A DNA stretch of 40,632 bases from RUG11551 sp045586185 (GCA_045586185.1 JAZMZV010000090.1:1-40632); one strand, 5' to 3'; positions 7,508-16,385 are shown, counted from the first letter of the stretch. Notes: generated by a model from the sequence alone, not told the origin. Numbers and translations: made by a program.

Positions 7508-10423
7508 ATGACCGCGGAAAGGACGCCGCACAGTTCCTCAAACTCCGTCAAGGAGTACAACTGGATCAACGTGTTTTTACAGCCGTTGACCCGGTTTGTA
7601 ATCCATCATCCGTTGGTTGTAATCCTGTTAGCTCTGATTATCGCCGGCGTCGGCGTTTGGGGGACGGTAAACAAGCTGGAATTCAAAACAAGCCGTCTGG
7701 ATTTAATCAATCCCAACAGCGAGTTCAATAAACGCTGGCTTAAATATATAGAATCCTTTGGCTCGGAAGACGACGTTGTCGTGATTGTCGAAGGGCGCGA
7801 CGCTGCGTCCATTCAGCAGGCGGCGGACGGCGTCGGCGAGGCGCTGTCTCAGCGGACGGACTTGTTCTTTGACGTCTTCTACAAGGCGGACAACACCAAA
7901 ATCAAGCGAAAGGGCCTTCATTACTTTTCGTCGACGGAACTGCAAAACGTCATGTTTTTCCTGCAGGAGTCCGCATCCATGTCTCAGGGAGAGCGGCAGG
8001 ACGTGCTCAATCGCCTTTGGGTCAGCTGGCAGACGTCAGTCAGAGCGGATCAAGCGGTTCCCCCTGCCGTCAAGGCAAAATCGCAGGAAGGGTTTAACCG
8101 CCTAAGCGCGTCTTTGCAAGCGGCGTTAGGTCCGCAATTCGTTTATCAGTCCCCGCTGTACGGATTGGGCGACGAAAAGCATTCCGTTTCCGGACGCGTC
8201 GGTCAGGGGCCGGACGACCTTCACCCGGACGTCGAATACCTTTGGGCGAAACAAAACGCGATGGCTCTGATTCTTCTCAAATTCAAGGAAAAGGACGGCT
8301 CGGCGTTCGCTCAAAATACAGACTCCATTACCGTTTTACGGGATATTATCAAAGCCAAACAGGAAGAGTTCCCCAACGTCAAACTGGGGCTGACGGGCTT
8401 GCCGATTATGGAAAACGACGAAATGAGTTCGTCAGAAAAGGCGATGAACTGGGCGACGGTTCTGTCGCTTGTCGGCGTTGCCGCGCTGTTCCTGTTTGCT
8501 TTCCGCGGCGTTCGATACAGCGTTTTGCTCATTATCACGCTCTTAATCGGGATTTCCTGGACGATGGTGTACGTCGTCTTTGGAATCGGGCACTTAAACA
8601 TCCTCAGCATCGCCTTTAGCGCCATTCTAGTAGGCTTGGGCGTCGACTTTGGAATACATTATCTGGCGCGATACTCCACATGTCGATTCAAGGGTTCAGA
8701 CATTCCCCGCTCGTTAATCAAGGCGTCCAAAGAAGTGGGACCTGGCATTTTCGTCGGGGCGCTGACGACGGCTATCGCCTTTGCCGCCGCGGGCGGACAG
8801 GAGTTTATCGGCGTTGCAGAACTGGGTCGAATTGCCGGCGTGGGAATTCTGCTTTGCTGTCTGGCGGCGCTGATTGTTCTGCCGGCTCAAACGTTGCTGA
8901 CGGACAAGGTTTTCCACAACGTCGTTCTGCAAGAAGAAACATTCCGAATCAAGATGTCGTCTGTTACAGACGTCTTTTCCAAAAACTTTGGTTCGACGAT
9001 AATTCTCTTTGTCGGCGGCGCCGCGCTGAGCTTTATGTTCCTACCGGACTTGAAATACGACCATAACCTCATGAACCTTCAGGCGAAGGGGGTTGAAAGC
9101 GTCGAATGGGAAAAGCGGCTCATGGCGGAAAGCGACCAGAACGTCTGGTTTGCCCTGTCGACCACGAAAGACAAACAGGAAGTCAAACGGCTCAAAGAGG
9201 AGTTCCTCAAACAGCCCAACATCACCCGCGTTGAAGAAATCGTTTCCCGTCTCCCGGATACGACCGAAGAAAAAACGCAGCTTATCAAACAGATTCATCA
9301 GTATTCCGCCGTCGCTCTGCAGGGCTTTGCGAAAAATCGCGAACGGACGCTGTCCGCTCCCAACTATAACGATTTAAGCTCGTTCTTAACGGCTCTGGAA
9401 TACAGCCCGGAAGTCAGCGCGCAAGCCAAAGACGTTTACCATATCTTTGACGGGCGAATTCGTGAACTGCGCCGACGGTTCAACAACCTGTCGCCGGAAG
9501 AAGTAACAGCCCGGCTCAATCAGTTTGAAATGTGCATGGCGCAGGACTATTACACCCGAATGCAGCAGATTTACTTCTGCTCCGATCCGGAACCGCCGAC
9601 AATGGCAGACCTGCCGCAGCCGTGGGTGGCTCGTCTGTACGCCAAAGACGGCACGTACGCCCTTCAGATTTACGGTTCCGGAGATATTTGGGACATGGAC
9701 AACCTGACGGAATTCGTCAAACAGGTCAGAGCCGTCGACCCGGAAGCGACCGGCAACCCGCTCCAGACCTACGAATGTTCGCTCCAGATGCAGCGGTCGT
9801 ACATTTCCGCCGCCTGGTACGCTCTGGCGGGAATCATGTTCGTTCTGTTCCTGGACTTCAGAAGCGTTCGTCACACAATTCTGGCAATGCTGCCGCTGCT
9901 GATGGGGATTCTGTTCCTGTTTGGAATCATGGGATTTTTACAGATCCCGCTCAACTCCGCCAACATGATTATTTTGCCGCTGATTTTGGGCATCGGCATT
10001 GACGACGGCGTTCATATCGTCCACGACTACCGCCGCCGCGACAAGACCAAACCGTTCAGAATCAGTTCGTCCACAGCAGGCGCGCTGACGATGACGTCCA
10101 TGACGTCCATTTTGGGCTTCTGCTCCCTCATGACAGCGGAACATCGCGGCTTGCAAAGCCTGGGTCTGGTTTTGACGATGGGCGTCGCCTGCTGTATGTT
10201 TACCTCGCTGTCGATACTTCCCGCTCTGCTGACGAGAATGTCCAAATGGGTTCTTTATCGGGAAGCGCGCCGAGCCGCCAAACGAGCAAAGCGTTCCGGC
10301 ATACAGTCAGAACCTGTTACAACCGAACCGAACAACCCGCAAAACGGCGAAAATATTATTCCCATCTCGGAAGACAAACCGATTCCGCTGTGGAAACTGG
10401 AAGCGTTTTTGAAGAGCGGATAA
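7508..10423 (+). CDS. MMPL/RND-superfamily exporter (HpnN-like)
   Basis: A 971-residue inner-membrane transporter with the two-fold RND layout. TM1 lies near residues 36-58, a large periplasmic loop follows, then a five-helix bundle with GLGVDFGIHY near 375. A second periplasmic loop follows, then a second bundle with GIGIDDGVH near 828. The paired Asp-containing motifs match the proton-relay helices of MMPL transporters. The family moves lipids or hydrophobic compounds; the hopanoid transporter HpnN is the closest type I recognise, but no hopanoid gene is nearby, so the substrate is open. AAGGA precedes the ATG. The C-terminal 50 residues are a cytoplasmic basic tail. The REP-like hairpin at 10424-10578 directly follows the stop codon. 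Confidence 0.9.
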   Translation: MTAERTPHSSSNSVKEYNWINVFLQPLTRFVIHHPLVVILLALIIAGVGVWGTVNKLEFKTSRLDLINPNSEFNKRWLKYIESFGSEDDVVVIVEGRDAASIQQAADGVGEALSQRTDLFFDVFYKADNTKIKRKGLHYFSSTELQNVMFFLQESASMSQGERQDVLNRLWVSWQTSVRADQAVPPAVKAKSQEGFNRLSASLQAALGPQFVYQSPLYGLGDEKHSVSGRVGQGPDDLHPDVEYLWAKQNAMALILLKFKEKDGSAFAQNTDSITVLRDIIKAKQEEFPNVKLGLTGLPIMENDEMSSSEKAMNWATVLSLVGVAALFLFAFRGVRYSVLLIITLLIGISWTMVYVVFGIGHLNILSIAFSAILVGLGVDFGIHYLARYSTCRFKGSDIPRSLIKASKEVGPGIFVGALTTAIAFAAAGGQEFIGVAELGRIAGVGILLCCLAALIVLPAQTLLTDKVFHNVVLQEETFRIKMSSVTDVFSKNFGSTIILFVGGAALSFMFLPDLKYDHNLMNLQAKGVESVEWEKRLMAESDQNVWFALSTTKDKQEVKRLKEEFLKQPNITRVEEIVSRLPDTTEEKTQLIKQIHQYSAVALQGFAKNRERTLSAPNYNDLSSFLTALEYSPEVSAQAKDVYHIFDGRIRELRRRFNNLSPEEVTARLNQFEMCMAQDYYTRMQQIYFCSDPEPPTMADLPQPWVARLYAKDGTYALQIYGSGDIWDMDNLTEFVKQVRAVDPEATGNPLQTYECSLQMQRSYISAAWYALAGIMFVLFLDFRSVRHTILAMLPLLMGILFLFGIMGFLQIPLNSANMIILPLILGIGIDDGVHIVHDYRRRDKTKPFRISSSTAGALTMTSMTSILGFCSLMTAEHRGLQSLGLVLTMGVACCMFTSLSILPALLTRMSKWVLYREARRAAKRAKRSGIQSEPVTTEPNNPQNGENIIPISEDKPIPLWKLEAFLKSG

Positions 10424-10578
10424 ATGAAAGGCGGTAATGGAGTGAGCGGAGCGAACGGAATTACGCATTCGCCGGAACGGCGAACATAACGTTGGGTTCA
10501 AGCTTTTTGGTTCGCCTTCGGCGAACTGCGTAACTCCGCTCCTGTTAGTCGCTTCGTTACCGCCTTCCATCAATCGAC
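10424..10578 (+). repeat. REP-like long hairpin (paired GGCGGTAA elements)
   Basis: The left arm (from ATGAAAGGCGGTAATGGAG) and right arm (ending CTTCGTTACCGCCTTCCAT) are imperfect inverted copies. Smaller GTTCGCC/GGCGAAC arms sit near the centre. The same core recurs at 12422-12487, 17944-18003, 21479-21760 and 22820-23176. It could act as a terminator or mRNA-stabilising structure for the exporter gene. Confidence 0.8.
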
Positions 10579-10601
10579 GACTCATAATTGCAACTTAATA
10601 C

Positions 10602-11042
10602 ATGGAAGAAATCATCAAATTACTCGAAACGGACAAACGATACAAGCTGGCGGCTTACGAGTTCATTCTCGCGGCGGTCAAGTTTGCTCACGATATTTTG
10701 GAACTGGGCGACCCGATTTCTCAAGTCAACCAAACGGACGGCGACAACGTCTGCGTGGACGACGACGAACCGCCGGGAGACGTTGACCGGGACATTTCCG
10801 CAGCCGACATCTGCAAGGCGGCGAAAATCTACGCTGTCGAGCAGTTCGGTCTGCTGGCAAAACCGACGCTCAACAACTGGGGGATTCACTCCACCGCCGA
10901 CATCGGACAGATTATTTTCAATCTCGTCAAATGCGGCGCCCTGTTACAGTCCAAACGCGACAACATCAACGACTTCGACAACGTCTTCAATTTCGACGAC
11001 GCCTTTGAAAAGCAGTTCTCTTTCGACGATAGCGCTTTTTAG
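10602..11042 (+). CDS. Minf_1886-type conserved protein
   Basis: A 146-residue cytoplasmic protein of unknown function that I recognise as the Planctomycetes/Verrucomicrobia-restricted Minf_1886 type. The hallmarks are an N-terminal 'RY...AYEFILAAVKFA' helix, a central ICKAAKIYAVEQFGLLAK segment with NNWGIHSTADIG after it, and an acidic end (DFDNVFNFDDAF). The genome insert between residues 45 and 65 is Asp-rich. It is a single gene after the exporter, separated from it by the REP-like hairpin. A GC hairpin follows the stop codon at 11048-11065. Confidence 0.8.
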   Translation: MEEIIKLLETDKRYKLAAYEFILAAVKFAHDILELGDPISQVNQTDGDNVCVDDDEPPGDVDRDISAADICKAAKIYAVEQFGLLAKPTLNNWGIHSTADIGQIIFNLVKCGALLQSKRDNINDFDNVFNFDDAFEKQFSFDDSAF

Positions 11043-11047
11043 GGAGT

Positions 11048-11100
11048 GGGGGCGCGTAAGCCCCCGGAAAACCTCACGCGGAGACGCGGAGATGCGGAGA
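11048..11100 (+). repeat. GC hairpin and ACGCGGAG 8-bp tandem words
   Basis: A perfect GGGGGC-GCGTAA-GCCCCC hairpin lies at 11048-11065, six bases after the stop of the Minf_1886-type gene. Three 8-bp words of the form ACGCGGAG follow at about 11076-11100. The hairpin lacks a T tract, so it is at best a weak terminator. Confidence 0.55.
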
Positions 11101-11173
11101 ATGTTCGCGAAGTTTTAAAAACTATGCGTTCTTTCCGTTCTTTGCGGCTAAAAAATTTTTAGTAAAGATTAAA

Positions 11174-11275
11174 CAAAGCGACCAACGGGAGCGATTATAA
11201 TACATTTCGCGCGGTAGCGCGGATCGGGAGCGGCGCCTCGCCGCCTCGCAACTCGCTACTCGCAACTCGCAACTT
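11174..11275 (+). repeat. compound repeat ending in TTGCGAG/CTCGCAA words, copy 1
   Basis: CAAAGCGACCAACGGGAGCG, an imperfect palindrome around CGCGCGGTAGCGCG, and GGCGCCTCGCCG are followed by CTCGCAA 7-bp words that run to the truB start codon. An inverted copy lies at 23998-24096. Confidence 0.85.
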
Positions 11276-11277
11276 AA

Positions 11278-12165
11278 ATGAACGGATTCATCAACCTCAA
11301 TAAACCCTCTGGAATTACGTCACGCGACGCGGTCAACGTCGTTCGGCGCATGCTGCCTCGAAAGACGAAAATCGGGCACGCCGGCACGCTCGACCCGTTA
11401 GCCAACGGCGTTTTGGTTATTGCGGTTGGAAGCGCGACCCGGCTTATCGAGTACGCTCAAGAGGGGCGGAAAACCTATCGGGCGGAATTTCTTTTAGGGC
11501 GATCGTCCGATACGGAAGACGTCGAGGGCGCGGTTGTCGAGCTGGAGAACCCGACAATTCCTACAAGAGAAAGCCTGCTGTCCGCCGCCCAGCTCTGGAC
11601 GGGCGTTATCATGCAAAAGCCGCCGATTTATTCCGCGCTGAAAATCAACGGTCAGCCGGCGTACAAGCTCGCCCGAAAGGGAAAAGACGTCGACCTGGCG
11701 GCGCGAGAAATAACGATTTACTCTGCAACGATGCTGGACTACCAGTACCCGGTTATGAAATGGGAGCTTGTCTGCTCGTCCGGGACGTACGTTCGATCCT
11801 GGGGACGAGACGTCGCCCGATCGGCGGGCACGGAAGCTGTCATGTCCGCGCTGACCAGAACGCAAGTGGGGCTTTTCCGTCTGGAAGACAGCGACGACCC
11901 CGTCCCGGCAAGCGAATGTAACGGCGAATTCCCCTACCGGCTTCTACCTCCGCTGACAGGCTGTCCGGACTTGCCAAAAGTAACGCTGACGGAATCGCAG
12001 ATTTACAACCTTCGACAGGGAAAGTTCATTCCTTTAGACGTCCCGCCGCAGACCGTCCCCGGAATCCCTCTCGCCGGACTGGACGCCGCCGGCGTTCTGA
12101 AAGCCATACTTGCCATGCGTCCCGACGGCAGCTTTCAGGCTATAAAGAATCTGGTTGAAGAATAG
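11278..12165 (+). CDS. truB: tRNA pseudouridine(55) synthase
   Basis: TruB converts U55 of the tRNA T-loop to pseudouridine. The protein is 295 residues, which is normal. It has the catalytic motif GHAGTLDPLANGVL with Asp39, then PPIYSALKINGQPAYKLAR near 118-136 and GTYVRS..DVAR near 169-180, the standard order for the TruB family. The C-terminal part is shorter and less conserved. No Shine-Dalgarno sequence precedes the ATG; instead the TTGCGAG word repeat runs to within three bases of it. The usual neighbours (rbfA, infB, rpsO) are absent. Confidence 0.97.
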   Translation: MNGFINLNKPSGITSRDAVNVVRRMLPRKTKIGHAGTLDPLANGVLVIAVGSATRLIEYAQEGRKTYRAEFLLGRSSDTEDVEGAVVELENPTIPTRESLLSAAQLWTGVIMQKPPIYSALKINGQPAYKLARKGKDVDLAAREITIYSATMLDYQYPVMKWELVCSSGTYVRSWGRDVARSAGTEAVMSALTRTQVGLFRLEDSDDPVPASECNGEFPYRLLPPLTGCPDLPKVTLTESQIYNLRQGKFIPLDVPPQTVPGIPLAGLDAAGVLKAILAMRPDGSFQAIKNLVEE

Positions 12166-12296
12166 AGTCATGTAACATTTATTTTAGCGCTTGCGTCGGG
12201 GACTGCGGCGGCTTGACGCCGCCTTGTCCAATGCCCCGCTGATAATCTTTGATAAGCCCGGCACGCGGCAGTCCCCTGCCGCCCCCAATGGTTGAG

Positions 12297-12400
12297 AGCG
12301 GGTCAGTCCGCACACGGATTTTACGGATTAGACGGATTTTCGCCGATTGGTTTACAACGTTCTAACTTTATTTTCTCCCCTTACTAAAGTTTTTTCAAGT
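12297..12400 (+). repeat. island-bounding inverted repeat, left end (ACGGATTAG words)
   Basis: Contains 9-bp words (ACGGATTTT, ACGGATTAG, ACGGATTTT), then CGCCGATTGGTT and, after a short variable stretch, TTTTCTCCCCTTACTAAAG and TTTTTTCAAGT. An inverted copy with a few mismatches is at 16278-16385, and a partial direct copy at 17724-17776. Confidence 0.9.
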
Positions 12401-12421
12401 GCGGACAAAGTCCGCAAAGAA

Positions 12422-12487
12422 ATGAAAGGCGGTAATGAAGCGAACGACGTGAGCGGAATTACGCATTCGCCGATAGGCGAACAGAAC
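12422..12487 (+). repeat. single REP-like unit
   Basis: ATGAAAGGCGGTAATGAAGCG through to ATTACGCATTCGCC and GGCGAAC, matching the left arm of the element at 10424-10578. Internal complementarity gives a hairpin. Confidence 0.75.
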
Positions 12488-12538
12488 GTTGAGAAGTGTG
12501 CATACTAAACCGACGCAGCCGAAAACCTCCCTTGGATG

Positions 12539-12667
12539 TAGCCCGTCCCCGGGCTACAACTTGACGGCGAAAGCCGTCAAGAAATGCGGAAGCCTCCAAT
12601 AATCTCCTTCGCAGGAAAGCCCGCTTGAACAGCTGGTTCGCGGGCGTCTTCGCCCGCCGAAGAAACC
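12539..12667 (+). other. cluster of three strong hairpins
   Basis: Stems are TAGCCCG/CGGGCTA (12539-12556), CTTGACGGC/GCCGTCAAG with a GAAA tetraloop (12560-12581), and CGGGCG/CGCCCG extended by TTCG/CGAA (12635-12667). This may be a structured RNA or decayed repeats. I cannot assign it to a known RNA family. Confidence 0.35.
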
Positions 12668-12924
12668 TTTTCTATAACGACGCTGTATTCTGGACAGAAA
12701 ATTCCATCTTTTTTCGAATTTTTTCGCAATTTGTAGTAACAGTCCCCTTTTAATCTGTCGTTTAATTGAATATACTAATCATTGGACATTGACTTATATT
12801 GTTGTTACTGTTATCAAAAAATTTTACATAACAATTTGAGAAAATGTCCACCGATATTTTGTTTTTTGTGTGTTTTACCCACAGATTTTGTTATAGAGCC
12901 TTTATTTCATTCTTAGTGTAACCT

Positions 12925-13122
12925 ATGTTTTATGTCCCCCCCTCGTCCAAAAGTCCATTTGAAAATTCTCTGGAAACGTTCAGAAAAGATTCTGAAACGA
13001 AACGAGAAGATAGCGAACAACGAAAAAACAATTATGTTTTTCTTTTCGTTTTTATGATATGCTTAATTTGCGCCTTTCTTATTGTCTATGTCATTGCACG
13101 AAGTTTCGGCTTTCCCAATTAA
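12925..13122 (+). CDS. possible small single-pass membrane protein
   Basis: A 65-residue ORF. The first 36 residues are polar and charged (PPSSKSPFENSLETFRKDSE, then Lys/Arg/Glu-rich), followed by one hydrophobic segment at about 37-60 (YVFLFVFMICLICAFLIVYV). The shape is that of a small anchored protein, which favours a real gene. There is no clear ribosome site before the ATG and I recognise no family. It lies inside the inverted-repeat-bounded AT-rich island. Confidence 0.35.
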   Translation: MFYVPPSSKSPFENSLETFRKDSETKREDSEQRKNNYVFLFVFMICLICAFLIVYVIARSFGFPN

Positions 13123-13210
13123 CCGTCTTGATTAGGGGGCAAGTGCAAGCGAAAAGTCCCCACTTAGAGTTAGTAATTGTGTTAACAGGTGTTTTTTCTT
13201 GTTTTTCCCG

Positions 13211-13537
13211 TTACTCGTTTTCTGGTTCGAACGCATCTGTAAAGGATTCCGCATATCTCACAGAATACCCAATCGTGGAATCAGGGAACTTCTGTTCCAA
13301 TCTGTGCAAGCAGTCAATGAATTTAAGACTTTGTAAAACTTTAGCAACGTCATCAAAAACCTCGCTGGCAATCTCTGCGTCTTCTTCTGAGCAGTTATCC
13401 AAAAAGCGAATGGTTTCCTCTTCGTTTTCTGTAAATAAAGAAGTTAGTTGTTTCCAGTAATCTTCTTGACGAGCATCGTAATACGGGTTAAGAGTTTCAT
13501 AAATCTTCTTCAATTCGTTAAACCTTGATTCAATCAT
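13211..13537 (-). CDS. small acidic helical protein, immunity-like in style
   Basis: 108 residues, acidic and apparently all helical. Features include 'NELKKIYETLNPYYDARQED', a Glu-rich stretch near 37-60 (ENEEETIRFLDNCSEEDAE) and ASEVFDDVAKVLQSLKFIDC with FPDSTIGYS after it. I cannot name the family; the general look recalls small bacterial immunity-type proteins, which is only an impression. The start codon overlaps the end of the DUF4926-like gene by 8 bases, so the two are probably translationally coupled. There is no membrane segment or signal. Confidence 0.7.
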   Translation of the reverse strand: MIESRFNELKKIYETLNPYYDARQEDYWKQLTSLFTENEEETIRFLDNCSEEDAEIASEVFDDVAKVLQSLKFIDCLHRLEQKFPDSTIGYSVRYAESFTDAFEPENE

Positions 13538-13853
13538 TATGATTCTCTTTCTTCTGTTGGATGTTTAGTTTTGCTATGAAAGAATCTGCCATTTCTTCCA
13601 GTCGAATCCACTCTTCTTCGCTCGTTCCTTTTGAAACGTATGGGCGAATCTGATTCGGGTAAAGAACAAGCAGCGCTTTTGTCATACCTAATCTTTCAGA
13701 ATCTTCATAAATAAATTCAACCCGAAACGCCTCGCCGTCGTTGATAACGTCAACGATTGTTCCAATTTCCCCGGCTTCAACGTCGTCATCGTATTCATCT
13801 GTCGAATAATAAGGTTCCAAAAGTTCAACGGTGTCGCACAATTGAAATGTCAT
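13530..13853 (-). CDS. DUF4926-like small protein
   Basis: About 107 residues from ATG 13853, chosen because AAAGG lies 8 bases upstream. An ATG at 13871 would add six residues but lacks a site. The body (FQLCDTVELLEPYY, then GEIGTIVDVINDGEAFRVEF and ALLVLYPNQIRPY) matches the DUF4926 pattern of 'D.V.LL...L..GDIGTVVEV..DG.YEVEF...G.T.A.L.L...QL'. These are small beta-barrel proteins, often found beside polymorphic-toxin or immunity genes. Function is unknown. It overlaps the downstream 108-residue gene. Confidence 0.7.
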   Translation of the reverse strand: MTFQLCDTVELLEPYYSTDEYDDDVEAGEIGTIVDVINDGEAFRVEFIYEDSERLGMTKALLVLYPNQIRPYVSKGTSEEEWIRLEEMADSFIAKLNIQQKKENHND

Positions 13854-13974
13854 AACGTTACCTTTCAACATAAACTGTTACAAGCCGCGGTATGGTTACA
13901 CAGCTATTTATAAACCTGCCCGGCGTTAATATATATTATCGTTCAACTAACTATATCCAAAGAAATATTCGTGG

Positions 13975-16089
13975 TTAATAATATACACCTTGATCTTCTA
14001 GCCACTTTATTAGTTCCTGATTCTCGCTTTTAGTTGCATATTTAAAGACCGTTTTCCCCTCTTTGTCATATTTTTTGATGTCCAGACCTTTTTCAACGAG
14101 CCATTGAACTAATTCCAGATTTCCGCTTTCGGCTGCACAATGCAAGACCGTTTTCTCGTTATCGTCTTTTGCGTTGACGTCCAATCCTTTTTCAACAAGC
14201 CATTGAACTAATTTCAGATTTCCGCTTTCGGCTGCATAATGCAAGACCGTTTTCTCGTTATTGTCTTTTGCGTTGACGTCCAGTCTTTTTTCAATGAGCC
14301 ATTGAACCAGTTCCAAATTGCCGCTTTTTGCAGCGCTATGCAAAATTGTGCTTCCCCAAAAGCTCTCTTTTGCATTAATGTTCGCGCCATGGTCCACCAA
14401 CCATTGAACCAGTTCCAATTCGCCATTCATGGCAGCATGTCTCAAGACAGTATATCCACAATTGGAAGCTGTGTTGATTTTAGCGCCATTTTCGACAAGC
14501 CATTTAATCAATTCGGGATTAAGCCTACACCTAAAAGAAGTCAGGACAGTTAATCCGTCAGTATCTTCTATTGCGTTGACGTCTATTCCCTGTGCAACAA
14601 GCCATTTGATCAGTTCAGAATTTCCTTTTTCGGCTGCATAATGCAAGAGCGTTTGTCCCGGCCTGGTCTTTGCCTTGACATCCAGACCTTGTTCAGCCAG
14701 CCATTTAACGAGTTCAAGATTACCGCTTTTGGCGGCAGAATGTAAAATCGTCTTTCCGAATACATTATCTTTAGCATTAATGTCAGCGCCATGTTCAACC
14801 AGCCATTTAACCATATTAAAATCACCGTTTTCAGCAGCAAAATGTAACGCAGTGTTTTCATGTCGGTCTTTGGCGTTAACATCCAGTCCTTTGTCCACAA
14901 GCCATTGAACCAGTTCAAGATTGCCGCTTTTGGCGGCAGAATGCAAGACCGATATCTTTGTGAAGGAGTCTACGACGTTGAGGTCTATGCCGCGTTTAAC
15001 CAGCAATTTAACCAGTTCCAGATTTCCATTTTCCGCAGCAGAATGCAAAAACTCGTATCCAATATTATCATCTGCGTTGAGGTCGGCTCCATGTTCAACC
15101 AGCAATTTTATCAGATCCCAATTATTAGACATAAATGCATTACGCAAAATCGTGTCTCCGAATTCATCATCTTTTGTATTGACGTCTGCGCCTTGTTCAA
15201 CCAGAAATTTAATCAGTTTCAAATTGCCCGTTTCTGTTGCATAATACAAAACTGATTTTCCCGGAGAGACTGTCTTGGCGTTAACATCCGCTCCATGTTT
15301 CACAAGCCATTGAACCAGTTTATAATGTTTCAGAAGGATGGCAAAATGCAAAGATGTATAACCAGAATTGTCTTTGGCGTTAACATCCAGTCCTTTGTCC
15401 ACAAGCCATTGAACAAGTTCAATATTTCCGCTTCCAACGGCAGAGTGTAAAACTGTTGTTCCAGAATCGTTTTTTTCGTTGATATCAAATCCCTTCTCAA
15501 CAAGCCATTGCACCAGCTCCAGATTACCGCTTTGAACGGCTGACAGCAAGACAGAGTTATGGCTTCTGTTCTTAACTTTGAGGTCGGCGCCATGTTCCAC
15601 GAGAGTTTTAATCCTGTTTAGATTGCCCATCCAAGCAGCATAGTGCAGAATGTTGTCGCCATTGTATGCGCAATAATCAAAATCATACGTCTCATTTTGA
15701 AACATCTGCTCAAAATGCTCAACGCATTCTTCTCCAAAATAATTAATTGCTCTATTTAACTGTGATTGGCGGTTATAATCGTCTGAAGTTTCCTCTGCTG
15801 AGGATTGAACATCGAAATCATCCAAGGATTCCTCTGCGGGCTTTGCAACTTCAGAATTATCCAAGGATTCCTCTGCTGGCTTTGAAACTTCAGAATCACC
15901 CAAGGATTCCTCTGCTGGCATTGCAACTTCAGAATCATCCAAGGATTCCTCTGCCGGCATTGAAACATCAGAAACATCCGTGTTTTTGTCTGTCGATGGC
16001 TGATTGACAGAATTGCCTTCGTTATTACAACCAACAACAGCTGTTAGAAGAATTAGGAAAAAGCTCAAAACAGATTTGAGATTTGTCAT
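13975..16089 (-). CDS. ankyrin-repeat lipoprotein (17 repeats)
   Basis: 704 residues. The N-terminus is a lipoprotein signal (hydrophobic run ending AVVGC, Cys21), so it is probably envelope-anchored. Next come about five copies of a 13-residue acidic linker (PAEESLDDSEVAM type, residues about 43-105). From about residue 143 I count 17 ankyrin repeats of 33-34 residues with the usual 'T.LH.AA..GN.ELV.WLV..G.DVNAKD' pattern. Several repeats are almost identical in DNA (14090-14330), so the array has expanded recently. Strong AAGGAG (16097-16102 on the complement) precedes the ATG. The partner is unknown; ankyrin arrays bind proteins. Base composition is more AT-rich than that of the flanking genes. 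Confidence 0.92.
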   Translation of the reverse strand: MTNLKSVLSFFLILLTAVVGCNNEGNSVNQPSTDKNTDVSDVSMPAEESLDDSEVAMPAEESLGDSEVSKPAEESLDNSEVAKPAEESLDDFDVQSSAEETSDDYNRQSQLNRAINYFGEECVEHFEQMFQNETYDFDYCAYNGDNILHYAAWMGNLNRIKTLVEHGADLKVKNRSHNSVLLSAVQSGNLELVQWLVEKGFDINEKNDSGTTVLHSAVGSGNIELVQWLVDKGLDVNAKDNSGYTSLHFAILLKHYKLVQWLVKHGADVNAKTVSPGKSVLYYATETGNLKLIKFLVEQGADVNTKDDEFGDTILRNAFMSNNWDLIKLLVEHGADLNADDNIGYEFLHSAAENGNLELVKLLVKRGIDLNVVDSFTKISVLHSAAKSGNLELVQWLVDKGLDVNAKDRHENTALHFAAENGDFNMVKWLVEHGADINAKDNVFGKTILHSAAKSGNLELVKWLAEQGLDVKAKTRPGQTLLHYAAEKGNSELIKWLVAQGIDVNAIEDTDGLTVLTSFRCRLNPELIKWLVENGAKINTASNCGYTVLRHAAMNGELELVQWLVDHGANINAKESFWGSTILHSAAKSGNLELVQWLIEKRLDVNAKDNNEKTVLHYAAESGNLKLVQWLVEKGLDVNAKDDNEKTVLHCAAESGNLELVQWLVEKGLDIKKYDKEGKTVFKYATKSENQELIKWLEDQGVYY

Positions 16090-16277
16090 TTGTATACTCC
16101 TTAAAAAAGGGGATTAAAAATAGGAACAAAAATTCCCGACTGATTCTAAAGAACAAATTGGAATAAAATTGTTCTCAGACGCTTTTATAACACAATATCA
16201 ATTCTTTACAAGAGGTTATATAACGATTTTTGAACAAATTTTAGAACGTCTAGTAACAAATGACGGACGTCTCGCTA

Positions 16278-16385
16278 ACTTGAAAAAACTTTAGTAAGGG
16301 GAGAAAATTAGGTAGGAACGACAATTAACCAATCGGCGAAAATCCATCTAATCCGTAAAATCCGTGAACGAGCTGACCCGCCCTT
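16278..16385 (-). repeat. island-bounding inverted repeat, right end
   Basis: Reverse-complement match to 12297-12400 across about 105 bp with scattered mismatches. It shares TTTTCTCCCCTTACTAAAG and the ACGGATTTT/ACGGATTAG words. It occupies most of the 308-bp gap between the ankyrin gene start and the pheA stop. The rest of that gap (16090-16277) is AT-rich and presumably carries the ankyrin promoter. Confidence 0.9.

Larger units (their letters stand above)
12166..12924. other. 759-bp gene-free region rich in hairpins and repeats
   Basis: Contents in order: a GGGGACTGC...GCAGTCCCC long-range stem (about 12197-12275) enclosing a GGCGGC/GCCGCC hairpin; the left inverted repeat 12297-12400; a REP-like unit 12422-12487; three strong hairpins at 12539-12556, 12560-12581 (9-bp stem, GAAA loop) and 12635-12667; then AT-rich sequence. 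I see no convincing gene here. Confidence 0.6.

Noticed and set aside
10588..11118. 176-codon frame overlapping the Minf_1886-type gene
   Set aside because: A Ser/Thr-rich shadow in another frame; the 10602-11042 frame carries the recognised family motifs.
13225..13235. GGTTCGAAC resembling a tRNA T-loop
   Set aside because: No acceptor, D or anticodon arms can be drawn around it, and it lies in a coding region on the other strand.
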